Assembly (NCBI GenBank): GCA_034440575.1
Contig: JAOTOL010001233.1
Span: 62,001 to 126,000 of the forward strand
Reading direction: 5' to 3'
Length of the DNA stretch: 64,000 nucleotides
Origin: Imbricaverruca yamaguchii
Taxonomy: Eukaryota > Arthropoda > Thecostraca > Neoverrucidae
The notes under the pieces were generated by a model. It did no database searches. It was not told where the DNA came from and worked only from the letters and a program-made list of their open reading frames with translations. Within the stretch, counting starts at the first letter, position 1, and each line of letters begins with the position of its first letter. Positions 10,587 to 23,030 of the stretch are shown one piece after another. Made by a program: the position numbers and the translations under genes.

Positions 10587-13500
10587 TATACGGTACATAG
10601 GCAAGCAAGGAAAGCAAGGAAGACATCAACACGGAAGACATCAACACGCGCACATTGAACATTTGCAGAATGTGACACACCTCTGCAAGAGTGATATCTT
10701 AACTGGCAACCTTGTGTGAAATAGAATATACGCTATTGCGTGTGCAACACTGGCGATTTGCTACCAGATTCGGAAGAAACGGTTCCGGTATTGCCTTGCA
10801 GTAATCACGATGACGACGCCCGCCCAGTCACGACACTCGTTACGTATGAGCTGACCTTGCTTAGGATCACGTCGGTGCACAGCACACAGCCCCACCCGAA
10901 GCGTGAATCGCACTGGATCTTATCTTTTTACGAGCGCCTGTATCTTGTGGAACAATGTATGCAATGCACATCATCATGACTGCCAAATGGCCGACCGTTT
11001 CGCTTCTGAATTATTGTCACAATGTTGGTGCCTTTTCTGCACCTCGTGGATATGTTTTTTCTGTACTTCTTACAATAGCCGAGTCTTTAAAAAAAAACAA
11101 TTTTACCCATTCGCTGTCATGTTAATGGCCTTTCTCCTTTGGTCTGTACCTTGCTCTTGTTCATCTCACCATTAGTCAGACGGTGTGCATATCATCAGGT
11201 AGAGGGCCGACACCGCCGAACGTAGCGCCGGCGGACGCAGTGCCGGCGCCGACAGGTGCCGCGTCGCTCCCGTTGGATGCAGCGTCGAAGACGACGCAGG
11301 GAATCGTGCCACATGCATGAGAACAGATTCGAGGGGGAATTCGCCCCGCGGCTATAAGGGAGGGTCACTGGAGTCATGTATACTCTTTCGCCCCCCCCCC
11401 ACAGGAGTCGATAATGACGCGAGACCAGAGGGTAGACCGAAATAAAAAAGTGAGAGGAAAAGGTAATATCCACCCCCCCCCACGCCCCAAATCGCACGAC
11501 AGACCAGTTCCTGTAGTCGCCGTTAGTCACTCCCCTTTGAGTTCGGTGCTCTTCTGGAAAACGTCACCGTCGTTTCCTAACTTGTTTGTGATTTGGGGTG
11601 AAATGTGGATTGCATGGCGCCCTCTAGCCAATTTTGGCCCCCTGAAGGGGCACCACCACTCATTAGCGAAGTGCTAGATCACTGAGCATTCAAGCGTAAG
11701 GAGGAACACCACCTGTATATGCGTAATAGAGGCACTACTTGTGTGCGTTAATTGAACACCAGATGCTCTAAAAGAGCATACCCAACACCCAGCGCTCTTC
11801 CACTCAACCCATGCACTCTCGGTAATTCCCATCCTCCGCTTCGAGAAAATTGTTTGAACTGGCTTTTAAACGAGTCATCACATTTGCCATTACAAGCTAT
11901 AAATTTTACGAAAATGTGAGGCAACTGATTTGGTGCAATATTGTTTTGAGTAATTTTTGTCAACAACATTCAGTACTTAACCTCGAAAACAAGCTTTTAA
12001 TTACCTATGTCAGTAGAGGGCAGTGCACACACATATACACGTCTATCCTGCGGAATTCGTCAGACTACTGACTTCTGCTGGGTGCATCCTTCCGGTGCGA
12101 TGCATGCGCTCTCGGCAAGAAAAGGACAGCCCAGTTTGCGGTTTTATGAATGGTGCGTTATAGGAGTACTCCACGGGTTAAAGGTTAGTACAAAAAATGA
12201 ACCGGATAGCAACATAGTAAGTAGCCAAAAACTCAAGCCAACATCAGGGCCAACATCGAAAGTAGATGTCGCTGTACCAACCGCAGGATGTGGTCAGATT
12301 GACCACTTGAGACGATTACTGAGCACAAAGCTGTGATCAAGCTTATCCATGCATGTCTATGAGTCCTGACTGGTTCAATTCACCCTTGCATCGACTGTTC
12401 AGTCTTGTAGTGCATTGTATTTTATGTGGCCTTAACAATACGAATATGCTGGGCATATATCCAACTCGGGAGATACTCGGAGACAGCAAAAGGTCATGCA
12501 TCTTCTACACATTTCAGATTTGCCCATATTTCTACCAAATTAATGAGACTATTACAAACCTCATTATGCAGACCATCGGTCGACTTTGTGATACTAAGCA
12601 GGCCTTTGAATGGCAGAGAAATCCGAGACCATTATAGCTCTTCTAAACTGTTGCCAGCTTCATTTGATACGGCCGTCCGTTACATCACATTGCCATAAAA
12701 TTAGCGTTTATTGCGTCTGTTCACCACTTGTCTCATCTCTTTCGCAATGGTAATCTAGGTGCTAATTACCTTGGTGTTCGCGGGCAAGTTAACCACATTT
12801 TGCTCCCCAACAGGCTACGTTCTGGAGACCAAGCGTTAATAGTCGACAAGGTTCATGCAGCATGCACTATAAAACCCCCGACGTTGAGATAAAAACATCC
12901 CGAAGCATCAATATGATTTCTCTCAGGTTTTCACGTCCTACGGTACATTTTTGTTAGTCACATATTCCAGTGACCAAAAAAATGTCAAGTCACGGCGGGT
13001 CGCCGAGATTTGATATAAAGAGTGGAAGCCCATCAAAACTTTTAAAATCGAACTCTTAAGTTGGCTTTTGCTGCGAAAAGTTGCTTGAGGAACCAAACAT
13101 GTGATGCTCGATGCTTTAGAGTAACTGATGCCCGCACATGCTAAGTTAGGCTACCTACATCTCAACACCAGCACCGGATGGAGGCGAGGGGAAATCCCCA
13201 CCCCTCCTGCGTTTCGAAGGAATCACACAAACCGGTGTGGATATCGTAACGCAACTGTGCGGCGACCTTGCTGCAAATTGAATAGCACATCGCATGCAAG
13301 ACGAGTGTGCGGCATTCGTTGGCAAATACAGGAACTGAAGGGATGCACACACGACCGGCCGGTCGCCTGCCGGCAGCCACAAAGCACTCGCCGGCGCTGT
13401 GGCGAGGTGGTGTCGAGCGCCTGACGAGTCCGCCAGAACCGGCTGTAGCCTGTTTACCATGCCGTTAGGGCTATTGATCCCGGTAATGCTCATGAATACA

Positions 13501-14059
13501 TGTCCTTCCCCCGGAGCCGCTTTGTTGGTACAGGACTACATCGTTGGTGGCAATAGCAAGGACCTGGTCAGAAAGACTGTCGGGACCGGCGGCCTTTTTG
13601 ACTGGTCTTTTAAGGTCTTTTGACTGGCGCCCGTTTTTCAACCGGACTATCGGTTCGTTATGTTTAAACAATCAACATGAAGTTCGTAGTAAGCCCAATA
13701 ACGATAACCCCGCGGAACTCTTTGTGAGGTCATTTCAGAATTCAAAGTTTTGCACCGCTCTACTATGTGCCCGCGGGTACGAGGTCGCCGTACCGCAAGG
13801 GGGAGCTAGTGGAAGGGACGGACTGGACGACCTGGCCCGCGTGGTCTGGTGACATGCACGGTGGACTATGGAAAGCGTCGACCGTCCCCAATGTGCGAGG
13901 CTTCGAGTGATTCGCGGAAAGCATAGGAACGAATGCTGGTGGGAGAAAATGAAAAATTAAAGGATAGGTTTCATTCTTAGTGAACGGGAAAGACTTGAAA
14001 CGCTGCAACCAAAAGTCATTCATGGTTCGATGGAAAGGCAGCTTGGACAAGCTGGGTAG
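10587..14059. other. Unique sequence, no gene supported
   Basis: Composition varies, with AT-rich parts around 11,700-13,100. Short frames (up to about 110 codons) have no recognisable domain. CA and C runs occur near 11,390-11,480. Confidence 0.45.
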
Positions 14060-14255
14060 TGTCGAGAAGGGTCGGGCTGGACTCGGTCTGGAAGGGTCGA
14101 GAAGGGTTGGGCCAGAATCGGTCTGGAAGGGCCGAGAAGGGTTGGGCCAGACTTGGCCGGGAAGGGTCGAGAGGGGTCGGATAGGGCTTTGCCGGGAAGG
14201 GTCGAGAGGGGTCGGATAGGGCTTTGCCGGGAAGGGTCGACAAGCGTCGGGTCGG
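14060..14255. repeat. 35-bp minisatellite, about 5.5 copies
   Basis: The unit starts CCGGGAAGGGTCGAGAGGGG and continues with TCGGATAGGGCTTTG; the last copies are nearly identical. Earlier copies diverge (GTCTGGAAGGGTCGAGAAGG type). Proline- or glycine-rich frames across it are repeat artefacts. Confidence 0.85.
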
Positions 14256-14945
14256 GCTGAGTCGTCTCGAACAGGATCACCCTTGACATGATGCGTTGTT
14301 TCGCACATACACGGAACAGACCTGGGAGGAATAGGTTTGGGTCGGGTCAGGCCGCTCGCCTGGTAACACTCCGCCAGCAGACGAAGTACCGGGAGGCTGG
14401 CCATTCCCCGAGTGTGGCCGTTACCAGCACTGGGTCTGCGCTGACGTGTCCAGTCACCTCCCGGGCAGAAGCTGGCCAGTCGACTCCCACCTCCCTGTGC
14501 GGTAATCCCGAGCCCAGCTATCAGCGCCACTCAGGTCGGCGCCGGGCCTGTGCCAGCACCTGTTCTACACCGCCGAGCAAGGCCCGAGTTTGTTCAGCTG
14601 AGCTGCAGCACCGGCGCGCACAAGTTTCGCTAACAACGCCACGCCAACAACTAACAACGCGCTAACAACGCCACGCCACGCGTGGCTGGGTACATATAGA
14701 AGGTGGCAGGTACCGCCGTGTGGCGGGAAATGCTCGGCTAGCTAGCGAGCCGGCAGGTCGCCGTATCACTACACGGAGCTTCCCACCGCAATCAGCAATA
14801 TGTGACGGCTGCGACCGGTACAGTTCTTTCATTCCCAACATGAACCGAACGTGGCGTAGCGCCATAATTTTGCTAGCAAACAAACAAATTACCGACACGG
14901 TGCAACCTGTGGCGGTGTCTGTATCGATCCGAACCAGTGCACCAG
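14256..14945. other. Moderately GC-rich sequence, no gene seen
   Basis: No domain or longer repeat found. A short direct repeat of CTAACAACGC lies near 14,625-14,670. Confidence 0.45.
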
Positions 14946-15120
14946 GGGACGGGGATGGCCGAGTGGTGAAGGTGCTGAGCTCTGGACACAAACGTCCCGG
15001 GTTCAACAATAGCGCCATTGGGACATTTCCAAGTCCCGCGGCCCGGCGGCAAAACAGCGGGGGCGGCGACATCAGTCGTTATCATACAGTGCGTCTTGAA
15101 CCACCCAATGAAATAAAAAC
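14946..15120 (+). mobile_element. tRNA-derived SINE, family A, plus-strand copy
   Basis: The head has an A-box-like GGCCGAGTGGTGAAG at about 14,957 and a B-box-like CGGGTTCAAC at 14,998-15,007, as in Leu/Ser-type tRNAs. A non-tRNA body follows (CATTTCCAAGTCCCGCGGCC, then GCAAAACAGCG) and a tail CCAATGAAATAAA. The copy at 52,681-52,860 on the other strand shares head, body and tail in the same order, showing a dispersed family. It is most likely a pol III-transcribed SINE (inference). Confidence 0.8.
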
Positions 15121-15225
15121 CAATGCACGCGAAGCTTCACGGACGATCGAAAACTGAATTCCTCATTTTTTCTTCATTTTTAAAAATAAATTTGATCCGA
15201 GTTGTTGCTGGGGTGGCTTGAGGAG
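15121..15225. other. Short spacer
   Basis: An AT-rich run at 15,160-15,195 separates the SINE from the hairpin-bearing domain. Confidence 0.4.
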
Positions 15226-15300
15226 CCAGGGTTCTATTGCTAAGCAGAGCTTGTTGCGTGAACCCTGGACCCATCTCACGATCGATACCATTTCATTTGG
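15226..15300 (-). mobile_element. SINE-like conserved hairpin domain, copy 1
   Basis: A perfect 8-bp stem (15,226-15,233 with 15,261-15,268, CCAGGGTT/AACCCTGG) encloses a 27-nt loop containing, on the minus strand, ACGCAACAAGCTCTGC. The same 43-nt structure with the same loop core occurs at 47,738-47,780 in the body of a tRNA-headed element. GATSGTGAG precedes it in both. No tRNA head is visible beside this copy (on the minus strand it would lie at about 15,300-15,430). Confidence 0.55.
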
Positions 15301-15589
15301 CAATAATACATTCGGCAGTGCCAATACCGCTGCGGCAGGTACTGCTGCGGTGCCACCAGCTCTCCCTCGCAATGCGAGAGGCAATCTTCCTAGCAGCACG
15401 ACACAGCCACACCACGCGTAACTGCTGCCCCCAACTGAGCGAGATGACGTGCAGGACAGTAATGGCCTGCGCGCCGGCCGCCGCGGCGGAAGGCCGGCAT
15501 CAGCATGGGATTCAGCAGCGCCGGACCGGATCCGGGGGGGCGACACAACCGCCCGACGGGACGCCGGAATCGGCTCCGGAGGGTCGTCA
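15301..15589. other. GC-rich sequence, no gene seen
   Basis: Frames across this region run on into the downstream array and have no recognisable domain. A weak internal repetition of CTGCGGCAGGTACTGCTGCGG lies near 15,330; it is described only as a short GC-rich duplication. Confidence 0.4.
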
Positions 15590-16085
15590 CAAGGTCGTCA
15601 GAAGGTCACCAGACGTCAGAGGGTCATCAGAGGATCGTCAGAGGGTCACCAGAGGATCATCAGAGGATCACCAAACGTCATCAGAGGGTCGTCAGAAGGT
15701 CACCAGACGTCAGCAGAGGGTCATCAGAGGATCGCCAGAGGATCATCAGAGGGTCACCAAACGTCATCAGGCGGTCGTCAAAAGGTCGCTAGACGTCGTC
15801 AGAGGGTCGTCAGAAGGTCACCTGACTTCATCAGAGGATCGTCAGAGGGTCGTCAGAATGTCATCAGGAGGTCGTCAGAAGGTCACCGGACGTCATCAGA
15901 GGGTCGTCAGAGGGTCATGAGAGGGTCGTCAGACGTCGTCAGAGGGTCGTCAGAATGTCATCAGGAGGTCGTCAGAAGGTCACCGGACGTCATCAGGGGG
16001 TCGTCAGAGGGTCGTGAGAGGGCCATCAGACGTGAGAGGATCGTCAGACGTTGTCTGAGGGTTACAACGGGGTCGGCAGACGTCA
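15590..16085. repeat. Degenerate 12-bp array of GAGGGTCRTCA units
   Basis: About 40 units built on AGAGGGTCGTCA, with AAGGTCACCAGACG variants. Larger blocks recur (for example GAATGTCATCAGGAGGTCGT at about 15,855 and 15,952). All long frames here are repeat translations. Confidence 0.9.
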
Positions 16086-16845
16086 ACGTGGAAGAAATAG
16101 TCTAAGCGGCTGACGGGCAAAGTGAAGTAGCATTCTCACACGACAGGATATGGATATTGGAGGTCACGAAAAGCCAGCAAATGATATCATGCGAAATGAT
16201 TCGGAAAGGAGCATGAGCAGTAAATGAGAGAACGTATGAATCATCCGTTGAGAAAATCGAATCCTGACCAGTCCATGACAACGGTATGCCAAAGACAAAT
16301 CTATCTATCTATCCATCAAAATGTATGAATATTTATGGGTCGGTCATCGAGCTTGAAGGCTTCAGTAAAAAATAGTCAACTTTGGAATTTTTGCTGAATC
16401 TAGCTAGACCGTCAACTGCCCATTTTCTGAATCCTTCCGATGAAAGGCATTGATTGACATAGGCGTAGGCGCATACCGCAAATGGTTTAAACATCTTAGA
16501 ATTGGAATGAAGGAAATAATTTAATATCCTCTACACCAATGTATACCATTTTGCCATATATTCGTACCAGGCCTCATCCCGTATTCGGTGCCTGCATTCA
16601 ACAAGAAGAGAAAACAGTGAGATGGAATGGGGTACATCTATTTGCCAAACTATCATCCACTGCTCCTAATTTTTCGACAACTAGTTCATATGAGCGCATT
16701 ATACACATTATACTATGCAAAAGCCACGGCTGTACAAACCTTAATCTACAACTCACTGACGATGCCTTTTGCTGACTGTCGTTCTCCTCAATCTTCATTT
16801 GCATTATCACGGACAAATGCGATCTCATTCTTCTATTCTCTCCTC
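16086..16845. other. AT-rich unique sequence, no gene seen
   Basis: Includes a short (TCTA)n tract near 16,301-16,315. No recognisable coding signal. Confidence 0.45.
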
Positions 16846-17140
16846 CTCTGTTCACCCATCCCTCTCCCCCTTTCTTCCTCTCGCATTCCCTCTCTCCACC
16901 ATGTCATTTTCGGGAGAGGCGACCTTTGTAAATACGCCAGCTCCCGTGTCTGCCTTCCCACCCGCTGGAGAGGACCTTGCAGCTACGTCTGGCTTTCAGT
17001 CACTGCCGTGTTACTCTTGGATCAATTGAGTTCCTGTTTCGCCGCGTCGTTGGTGACCTGTAGGCGAGTGATGACATCCCTGGGCTGACGAAAATCCGCT
17101 CTCTCACTGCTCCGGTCAGGAGGACGAGTCAGCCAATCAG
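16846..17140 (+). repeat. Inverted repeat arm A (~300 bp)
   Basis: A pyrimidine tract is followed by ATTTTCGGGAGAGGCGAC, then CACCCGCTGGAGAGGACC and CTGGGCTGACGAAAATCCG. The reverse complement of 18,120-18,440 gives the same order of blocks with about 70% visual similarity. The translated similarity (TRWRGPC) is a by-product of shared DNA. Possibly two inverted copies of one repeat or arms of a foldback element. Confidence 0.65.
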
Positions 17141-18119
17141 AGGTTGACCGCAAGGGAGCCAGAAGAGGAGCCAGGAGGTCGATGAGGTCGGAAAACCGCA
17201 TGTTCTCGTCAGCAGAGAGGCTGCCATTCGCGTATTATTCCGGCGCGATGTGGCTGCCCAGCTTCTCTGCCATCCCTTGCTCTGCAGCATTCCCCAGCTC
17301 TTCGTCAGTGAGGAGCGACGCTGTCCCCCGGCAGCCAATACTGTACTGCATGCCATGTGAGAGTGGGGGTACCAGGTCAGAAGGAAGCACACACTGAAAA
17401 AAGGTACAAATAGATAGCGTTTCTCGACCGGAGCGGCAGTCGCTTCACTGGCAAACCAAGCTGGGTTCCACCCTGCGCTGGTGTCGCACGAAATGCTTCT
17501 GACCCTTCTCACCGCTTGGATTTCGATGGATGATCCTCGTTTGGAGAAGTTCCGGTGCCATGCCTGCTCCCACTCCAGCCCAACATTCATAGCATCACCC
17601 GGGGTCCAATCTCACGGACCCCGGCGCAGGTGAATCACAGAAACCGATGAAATGGTGGCCAATAAAACTGGGCTACATACTCTGTTTTGTTCTCATAGAA
17701 CCAGCGCAGGGATACAGATGTGGCAGGTGCAGCCGACAAATAGCACCATAAATCGACAACATCATAAATCCAGTAGTGCAACACTTCCTGCGGCCATGCC
17801 CGTATCTCTCCACCACACTCTCGGGAATTAAAAAAACATCATTGCAGATTGCTTTAATAGTTCGGGGAGGGGAGAGTCTGGCTGCTTTAGATGGTAGCCC
17901 GTAGTCATCAGTGGCCCGCGCTAATGAGGTGTGGTTCCACACTTCATTAGCGCCGAGAGGTTGGTGGATGCCACACAGCAGAAGATGACAGAGCTGGTCG
18001 GCCTCGCTGCGTCCGAAAAAAATATACGAGCGGCAACATCTAATCTGACGAGAAGACGCGGCTTCCCTATCTCACAGATGTGTTCTCCTGACTCGTCTTT
18101 GCGGGCTTAAAGGTGGGCG
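17141..18119. other. Spacer between inverted arms, no gene supported
   Basis: Contains a perfect hairpin at 17,599-17,624. A minus-strand frame of 153 codons (17,129-17,590) has no recognisable domain. Confidence 0.45.
17599..17624. other. Perfect 9-bp stem, 8-nt loop
   Basis: CCGGGGTCC at 17,599-17,607 pairs with GGACCCCGG at 17,616-17,624 around AATCTCAC. Very stable by composition; function unknown. Confidence 0.7.
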
Positions 18120-18440
18120 GACTTGAGTGGCCGACTCGTTATGTTGACCAGTGGAGTGAGAATACGGATTTTCGTCAGCCCAGTATTGCTAGCACTGGCT
18201 CACACGTCACCAACGAACCGTCGGAAGGGGGGGTTCATTTGATTCACGATCAACAAAGCAATGACGAAAAACCAGGCACAGATGCAGGGTCCTCTCCAGC
18301 GGGTGGAATGGTACAGACGGGAGCCGACGAACTTCAAAAAGTCGTCCCTCGCGAAAATTACACTGTGGAGAGAGAGAAGAAGAGAGGAGGGAAGAGAGGA
18401 AGGAAGAGGAGGAGGTATGGGCGAACTGAGAATAAATATT
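18120..18440 (-). repeat. Inverted repeat arm B (~300 bp)
   Basis: Minus-strand counterpart of 16,846-17,140. It shares the pyrimidine tract, ATTTTCGCGAGGGACGAC, CACCCGCTGGAGAGGACC and CTGGGCTGACGAAAATCCG. The arms are separated by about 1 kb. Confidence 0.65.
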
Positions 18441-19900
18441 GAACAATAAAAAGACAGCATCCGTCAGTGCTAAGTAAAATGAAAGTTCGTGACAACGAAA
18501 GTGGACAAAGGGAAGTGGGCAAAAGTCGATGAGTTGTTTGGTGTTTAAACAAAATATGTGTTACTGAGGCGTAACATAGGCTCGCATCGACGGGTTCTCG
18601 AAAATTGTGTGGTAATATATAATACGCGAAACAAATAAACATGTCCCAACCTATCTTATCTCATTGATTTTTGTTGTTTAATGTTCTGTCTTGATGCAGC
18701 TGAGTTCAAACTGGCCCATTTTCCCAAGCTGAAGCTGTCAATCGTAATGCGCGACTCGTAAGCATTAATCGATTTTGGTGCAAAGAGAATCATTGTGTTT
18801 GCATTGAACCAAACGATGTGGAAAACGCACAAGGGTCATGCAGTGGATGCAAGGCACATATCCTATCTTTGAAAGAAATACTTCTTAAATACTGAATGTT
18901 GTGGGTGTTATCTCTAAAACTGAAGATAATACCATTGTTTTCAGACTAAAGCTGAATGACTTCCCTATCTTGATGACCGTCGGGAGGCCGATGAACATGG
19001 CTCCTGGCTGGCTTACAGTTGTATTTGTACACCTTGGCGCAAACAAGAATAGTAGCACTGTTTTCTACGATCCATTTGTCCGTGATGTTTCGATGCGAAC
19101 CAAGCTAAAATTACAAAATTGACAACGTCCTATATGACAAAAAATGGACAGCAGTCAAGCATCGCTGGACTCCTCATTTGTGACGTCACATGCATGTTGA
19201 CCAATCACAAAGTGAGGCATTCTGAAGTGCTTTTTTTGAATTATTTAGGTAATTGAGAAATGAAAAATAAATGCATGAGTGCCACCATCGTCTTTAAAAT
19301 TAGATATAACTAATGAAACTTGACACCAATATGGTCTGGCCCGCAATGAAGCTTGTTCACTATAATTCTGCTTTGCTGTTCATGTTTGCACTTCATTTGG
19401 GAGCATTGAGAGCCTACCGATATCCACTACTTTGGCCCCGTTATCTTGACACACGCGTGTGAGCGCTAGTTATATAGCGCATAGTATATATTTGGAATTG
19501 GCTATGACTGGCTTTATACAAGATAAACGAATAGCGGAATATTTTATTGCACGCACATGCTGCATGCACCAGACCAAGCTATAGCATACATTCGGTTCTC
19601 AAATCGCAGTGGCAAATCCCTGTTCAACGAAACTGTAAGGCAAAAACTGAAAAAAAAGCTTTTAGTTGCCAATCCGCACGACATATTTTGTATTGGCAGC
19701 TGGCTGCAGCTTCGTAGCACAGGGTGGCTGGTCAACTGATCAGAAGATCTGTCTCCCCAAGCATCGGAGTTTATCAGGAGTACACATATCTTCACATATC
19801 TCCACAAGTATCATCTCAACGCACGCGCCCGCGGCAAATAGCCGGCGACTGCAGCCGACCCCGCCGATCCACCAGCGGCTGATGGGCACCGCTCTCTGGG
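18441..19900. other. AT-rich unique sequence, no gene seen
   Basis: No repeat array or recognisable domain. The longest frames are below 90 codons. Confidence 0.45.
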
Positions 19901-20055
19901 CATCGCTCAGGCCACTTACTCTGAGTATCGCTCAGGACACTTACTCTGGGTATCGCTCAGGCCACTTACTCTGGGCATCGCTAAGGCCATTTACTCTGGG
20001 TATCGCTCAGGCCACTTACTCTCCGCTTACTCTGGGTATCGCTCAGGCCACTTAC
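19901..20055. repeat. 25-bp minisatellite, about 6 copies
   Basis: Units of YATCGCTCAGGCCACTTACT plus CTGGG at 19,901, 19,926, 19,951, 19,976, 20,001 and 20,036. The last step is 35 bp because of a 10-bp partial duplication (TCCGCTTACT). Confidence 0.9.
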
Positions 20056-20620
20056 AATCGTCAGCGCTTCACTGCTGTCGATCACGAGCGACGAATTTCC
20101 CAGGAGTGAATACGGTGTGCGTCCGCGGCACTAACCGGATCCCCAGGCAACACGTTACCGCGGCGCTATGGCCGACGAGCACGCGCCGGCCAGGGCTGGT
20201 CATCTCCAGATCTCACCGAGCGCCAACAGTTAGTGCATAGGCGCCACCAGCCGGCGCCGCACCCGACATCGGGCGGCGCCTCATAGCGCCTCGACTGTCC
20301 GGTTCTGTAGCCGGGCCGGGACTTGTCTGAGCTCCAGCCGGCGACAGGAGCGATCCTGCGGCGACACCTGCTGCCGACACGTCGCCCGTGTCGAGTTTTG
20401 CGCGCGCTGACACCCACCGCCGGCGGCTGGCGCCGACGTCACTGCGCCCGGGCCACGTAAACCCATGGCCCGACGGAAACTTTACGAGTGCGGCGGCGAA
20501 ATTGCGGCTGGAATTGACAGCGGCTGGTGTTGGGAGTCAGATGGCGCCACCTACGACAGCCTCATCACGGCGACGGCCAAACGTTCGCCGAAACACATCG
20601 GCTGAACTGCAGCGGCAGCC
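20056..20620. other. CpG-rich segment, no gene seen
   Basis: Dense in CGCCGG and GGCGCC words from about 20,110 to 20,600. It could be a CpG island, but no associated exon or transcription start motif could be identified. Confidence 0.4.
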
Positions 20621-20815
20621 GTAGCAGCTACACCAGCTGGATCTGTGTAGCAGCTACACCAGCTGACTGAGTAGCAGGTACATTGGCTGAACTGGAGCAG
20701 TAGCCGCATCAACTGAACCTGCATCAACTGAGCCTGAGTAGCAGCTACACCAATTGGATATATGTAGCAGTTGCACTAGCTGTTCTTGTGCAACAGCGAC
20801 ACTAGCTTACTCACG
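20621..20815. repeat. Degenerate GTAGCAGCTACACCAGCTG repeats
   Basis: GTAGCAGCTACACCAGCTG-like words recur about 6 times at irregular intervals of 25-40 bp, with strong substitution. Confidence 0.6.
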
Positions 20816-22534
20816 ATGCTGCATATTGCTGGCTGGCTGCAGCACCACGCATCCTTCCCAGACACATCACCACATATTCAAACCAGACTACGCCACCACA
20901 CAGCCCTCGTAGCCACATTATCACATATTGAAGCCCGACTAGAGTCCGACGGTTTCTGCAACTGACTGCAGCACCATACGCACCTGCCTGACTGTGGCAC
21001 CTCACAGGAGTGCAACGACATCATGTGCAGCGTCCTTACGTCATGTCAACGGTGCATCATGGATGCAACGATGCATCGACAAATGGTCTGAATTAATTAC
21101 ACAGTTGCATGGAATTATGACAGAACCTCGCACTTTGGAGTGCTCTTTTGACAAGCCTGAACATGCCGCTTTTTATGACGCTCCGAAAGAAGTAGTGATA
21201 TACTTGTTGACAATGATGGGAATTGGCATGTGCATTATTGTATGGATGTATGTGCCAGCTATGAGACCGATGTGGTGAACGCATTACCGACTGGGCGTGC
21301 AAGATAACAACAGAAGTATGATGTGCATCCAGCAACATACCACCAAGATCATGTCAGGGCGGTGCATTGATTTTGATTTAAGAAACACTTGCAATCTCAC
21401 TTGACCTAAAACGATCTGATTTATACTTCACCTTTGACCCTTTCACATCAGATGAACGCATTTCGCAGTACCATGATCGTGTCAATCGTTTGAAGTCTAT
21501 TTGAAATACGCACTTTCATTGCTACATCAACATCGCCTGTGTAATATGTTGATTGTCCACATATTTCACCGCAGCTTCACCGTGTTGCACATTTTGCAAC
21601 GTCCCCTGCAACATCATAGGTCGCGTGGCATGCACCGATGGACGTCCTGAGATGAGGAGAGCCTAGCTCCCAATCACCCAATTCCCTCTGATAGTTCACG
21701 TATTTGCTGAAACGTTCGGGTGGTCCATTTTAAGCCTCCCATTCCCGGCGGTCGTGGGTGAAAAGCTATACTATGAACACATTTGAACAATCAACTGCAC
21801 GTTTCGCACGAGTGAGCTTTAACCGCGGGATCTTTCATTTTGTGGGGATGTGGCGATGCCTGAACCGCGATATCTATGTCAACCAACTACTTTTTCAACC
21901 ATCCCTTACAGCAGCCAACACAATTAATACAGTGTCATATAAGAGAGTATTTCCATTACGGGGCTGTCATCAGCTAACTGCCAAAAGAAATGAACATCCG
22001 ACATAATGATACTCTGATGATACAGCGAGTAAATTATTTCCTTTTTGTGTTCTTGACCGCCACTGACAGAACATTAGTAAGTTCGAGTAGAACCGACAAA
22101 TCGCTAGCCGGTAATGCCACCACTATGAGCAGAGACGAGGAAAACATGGTTTTAGAACCATGAGACGTGCGTTCATTTTCTGTAATACGTTTTGCTTGCA
22201 TTTTCTCTTTCCGTGAACAGTTTGTAAAAGGACAATGTATTCAAGGACGTAGGAATAGCAAAATGGTAGGATGGTGCCACTATCAAGCTATATTTTCCCA
22301 TACAACACTGAAAGCGACGCCACCGGATCAATATGTACGGCTCCCTATAGAGGCAGAGGGAGACACATCGTCCACCTATCTCCCCACCCATTGTCCAATA
22401 CCAGCATGGCATGGCAATGCGAGTTCCGTACATGACATAATATGCACAAATGGAAGGCAAACATCATCAGCTTCACTGATAAATCTCATCGGGGACTACA
22501 TCGTGACGATGCAGTCGATGTTTGTTTAGTTTTA
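20816..22534. other. Unique sequence, no gene supported
   Basis: Includes a small palindrome CATGGTT/AACCATG near 22,145-22,162. No recognisable domain in any frame. Confidence 0.45.
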
Positions 22535-23030
22535 AAAGGCACCATACCAGCTTAGTCGCAATTCCAAATAATTGCTCCATCAGCTTAGTCCCAATGCCCA
22601 CCCCACCAGCTTAGTCCCAATTTCCAATAGCCACCTCATCAATTCAGTCCCAATGGTCACTCCATCAGCTTAGCCCCAATGGTCACTCCACCATCCAACT
22701 GGTGATCGAGCCACGGCAGGACCACAATGGCCACAAAGCAACACTGAAAATTAACTGGACACCAACTTCATCAACTGTTTTTATCGTCTCTGGACGCCAG
22801 CTTCACCGAGCTGCCGCCATTGCCACTGGCACCAGCTCCACAAAACACCAGCCATTGATACCGAGTATCAGCATCACCAAACTACCGTAATTGCCACTGG
22901 ATACCAGCTTAACCAAACTATCACAATTGACACTGAGTATCAGCTTCACCAAAATACTGCAGTTGCCACTGGATATCAGCTCCACCAAACAACCATCAGC
23001 ATCATTCGACTTCTCCAACTGCTTTCATCA
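22535..23030. repeat. Degenerate tandem repeats of CAGCTTAGTCCCAATG type
   Basis: In 22,540-22,690, CATCAGCTTAGTCCCAATGG words recur every ~28-30 bp. In 22,750-23,020 a related series (CAGCTTCACCAAACTACC) recurs every ~50 bp. Both look like aged minisatellites. Confidence 0.6.

Noticed and set aside
17129..17590. A minus-strand 153-codon frame and an overlapping LTDEELGNAAEQ-like segment in another frame
   Set aside because: Neither has domain support, and no splice sites could be confirmed.
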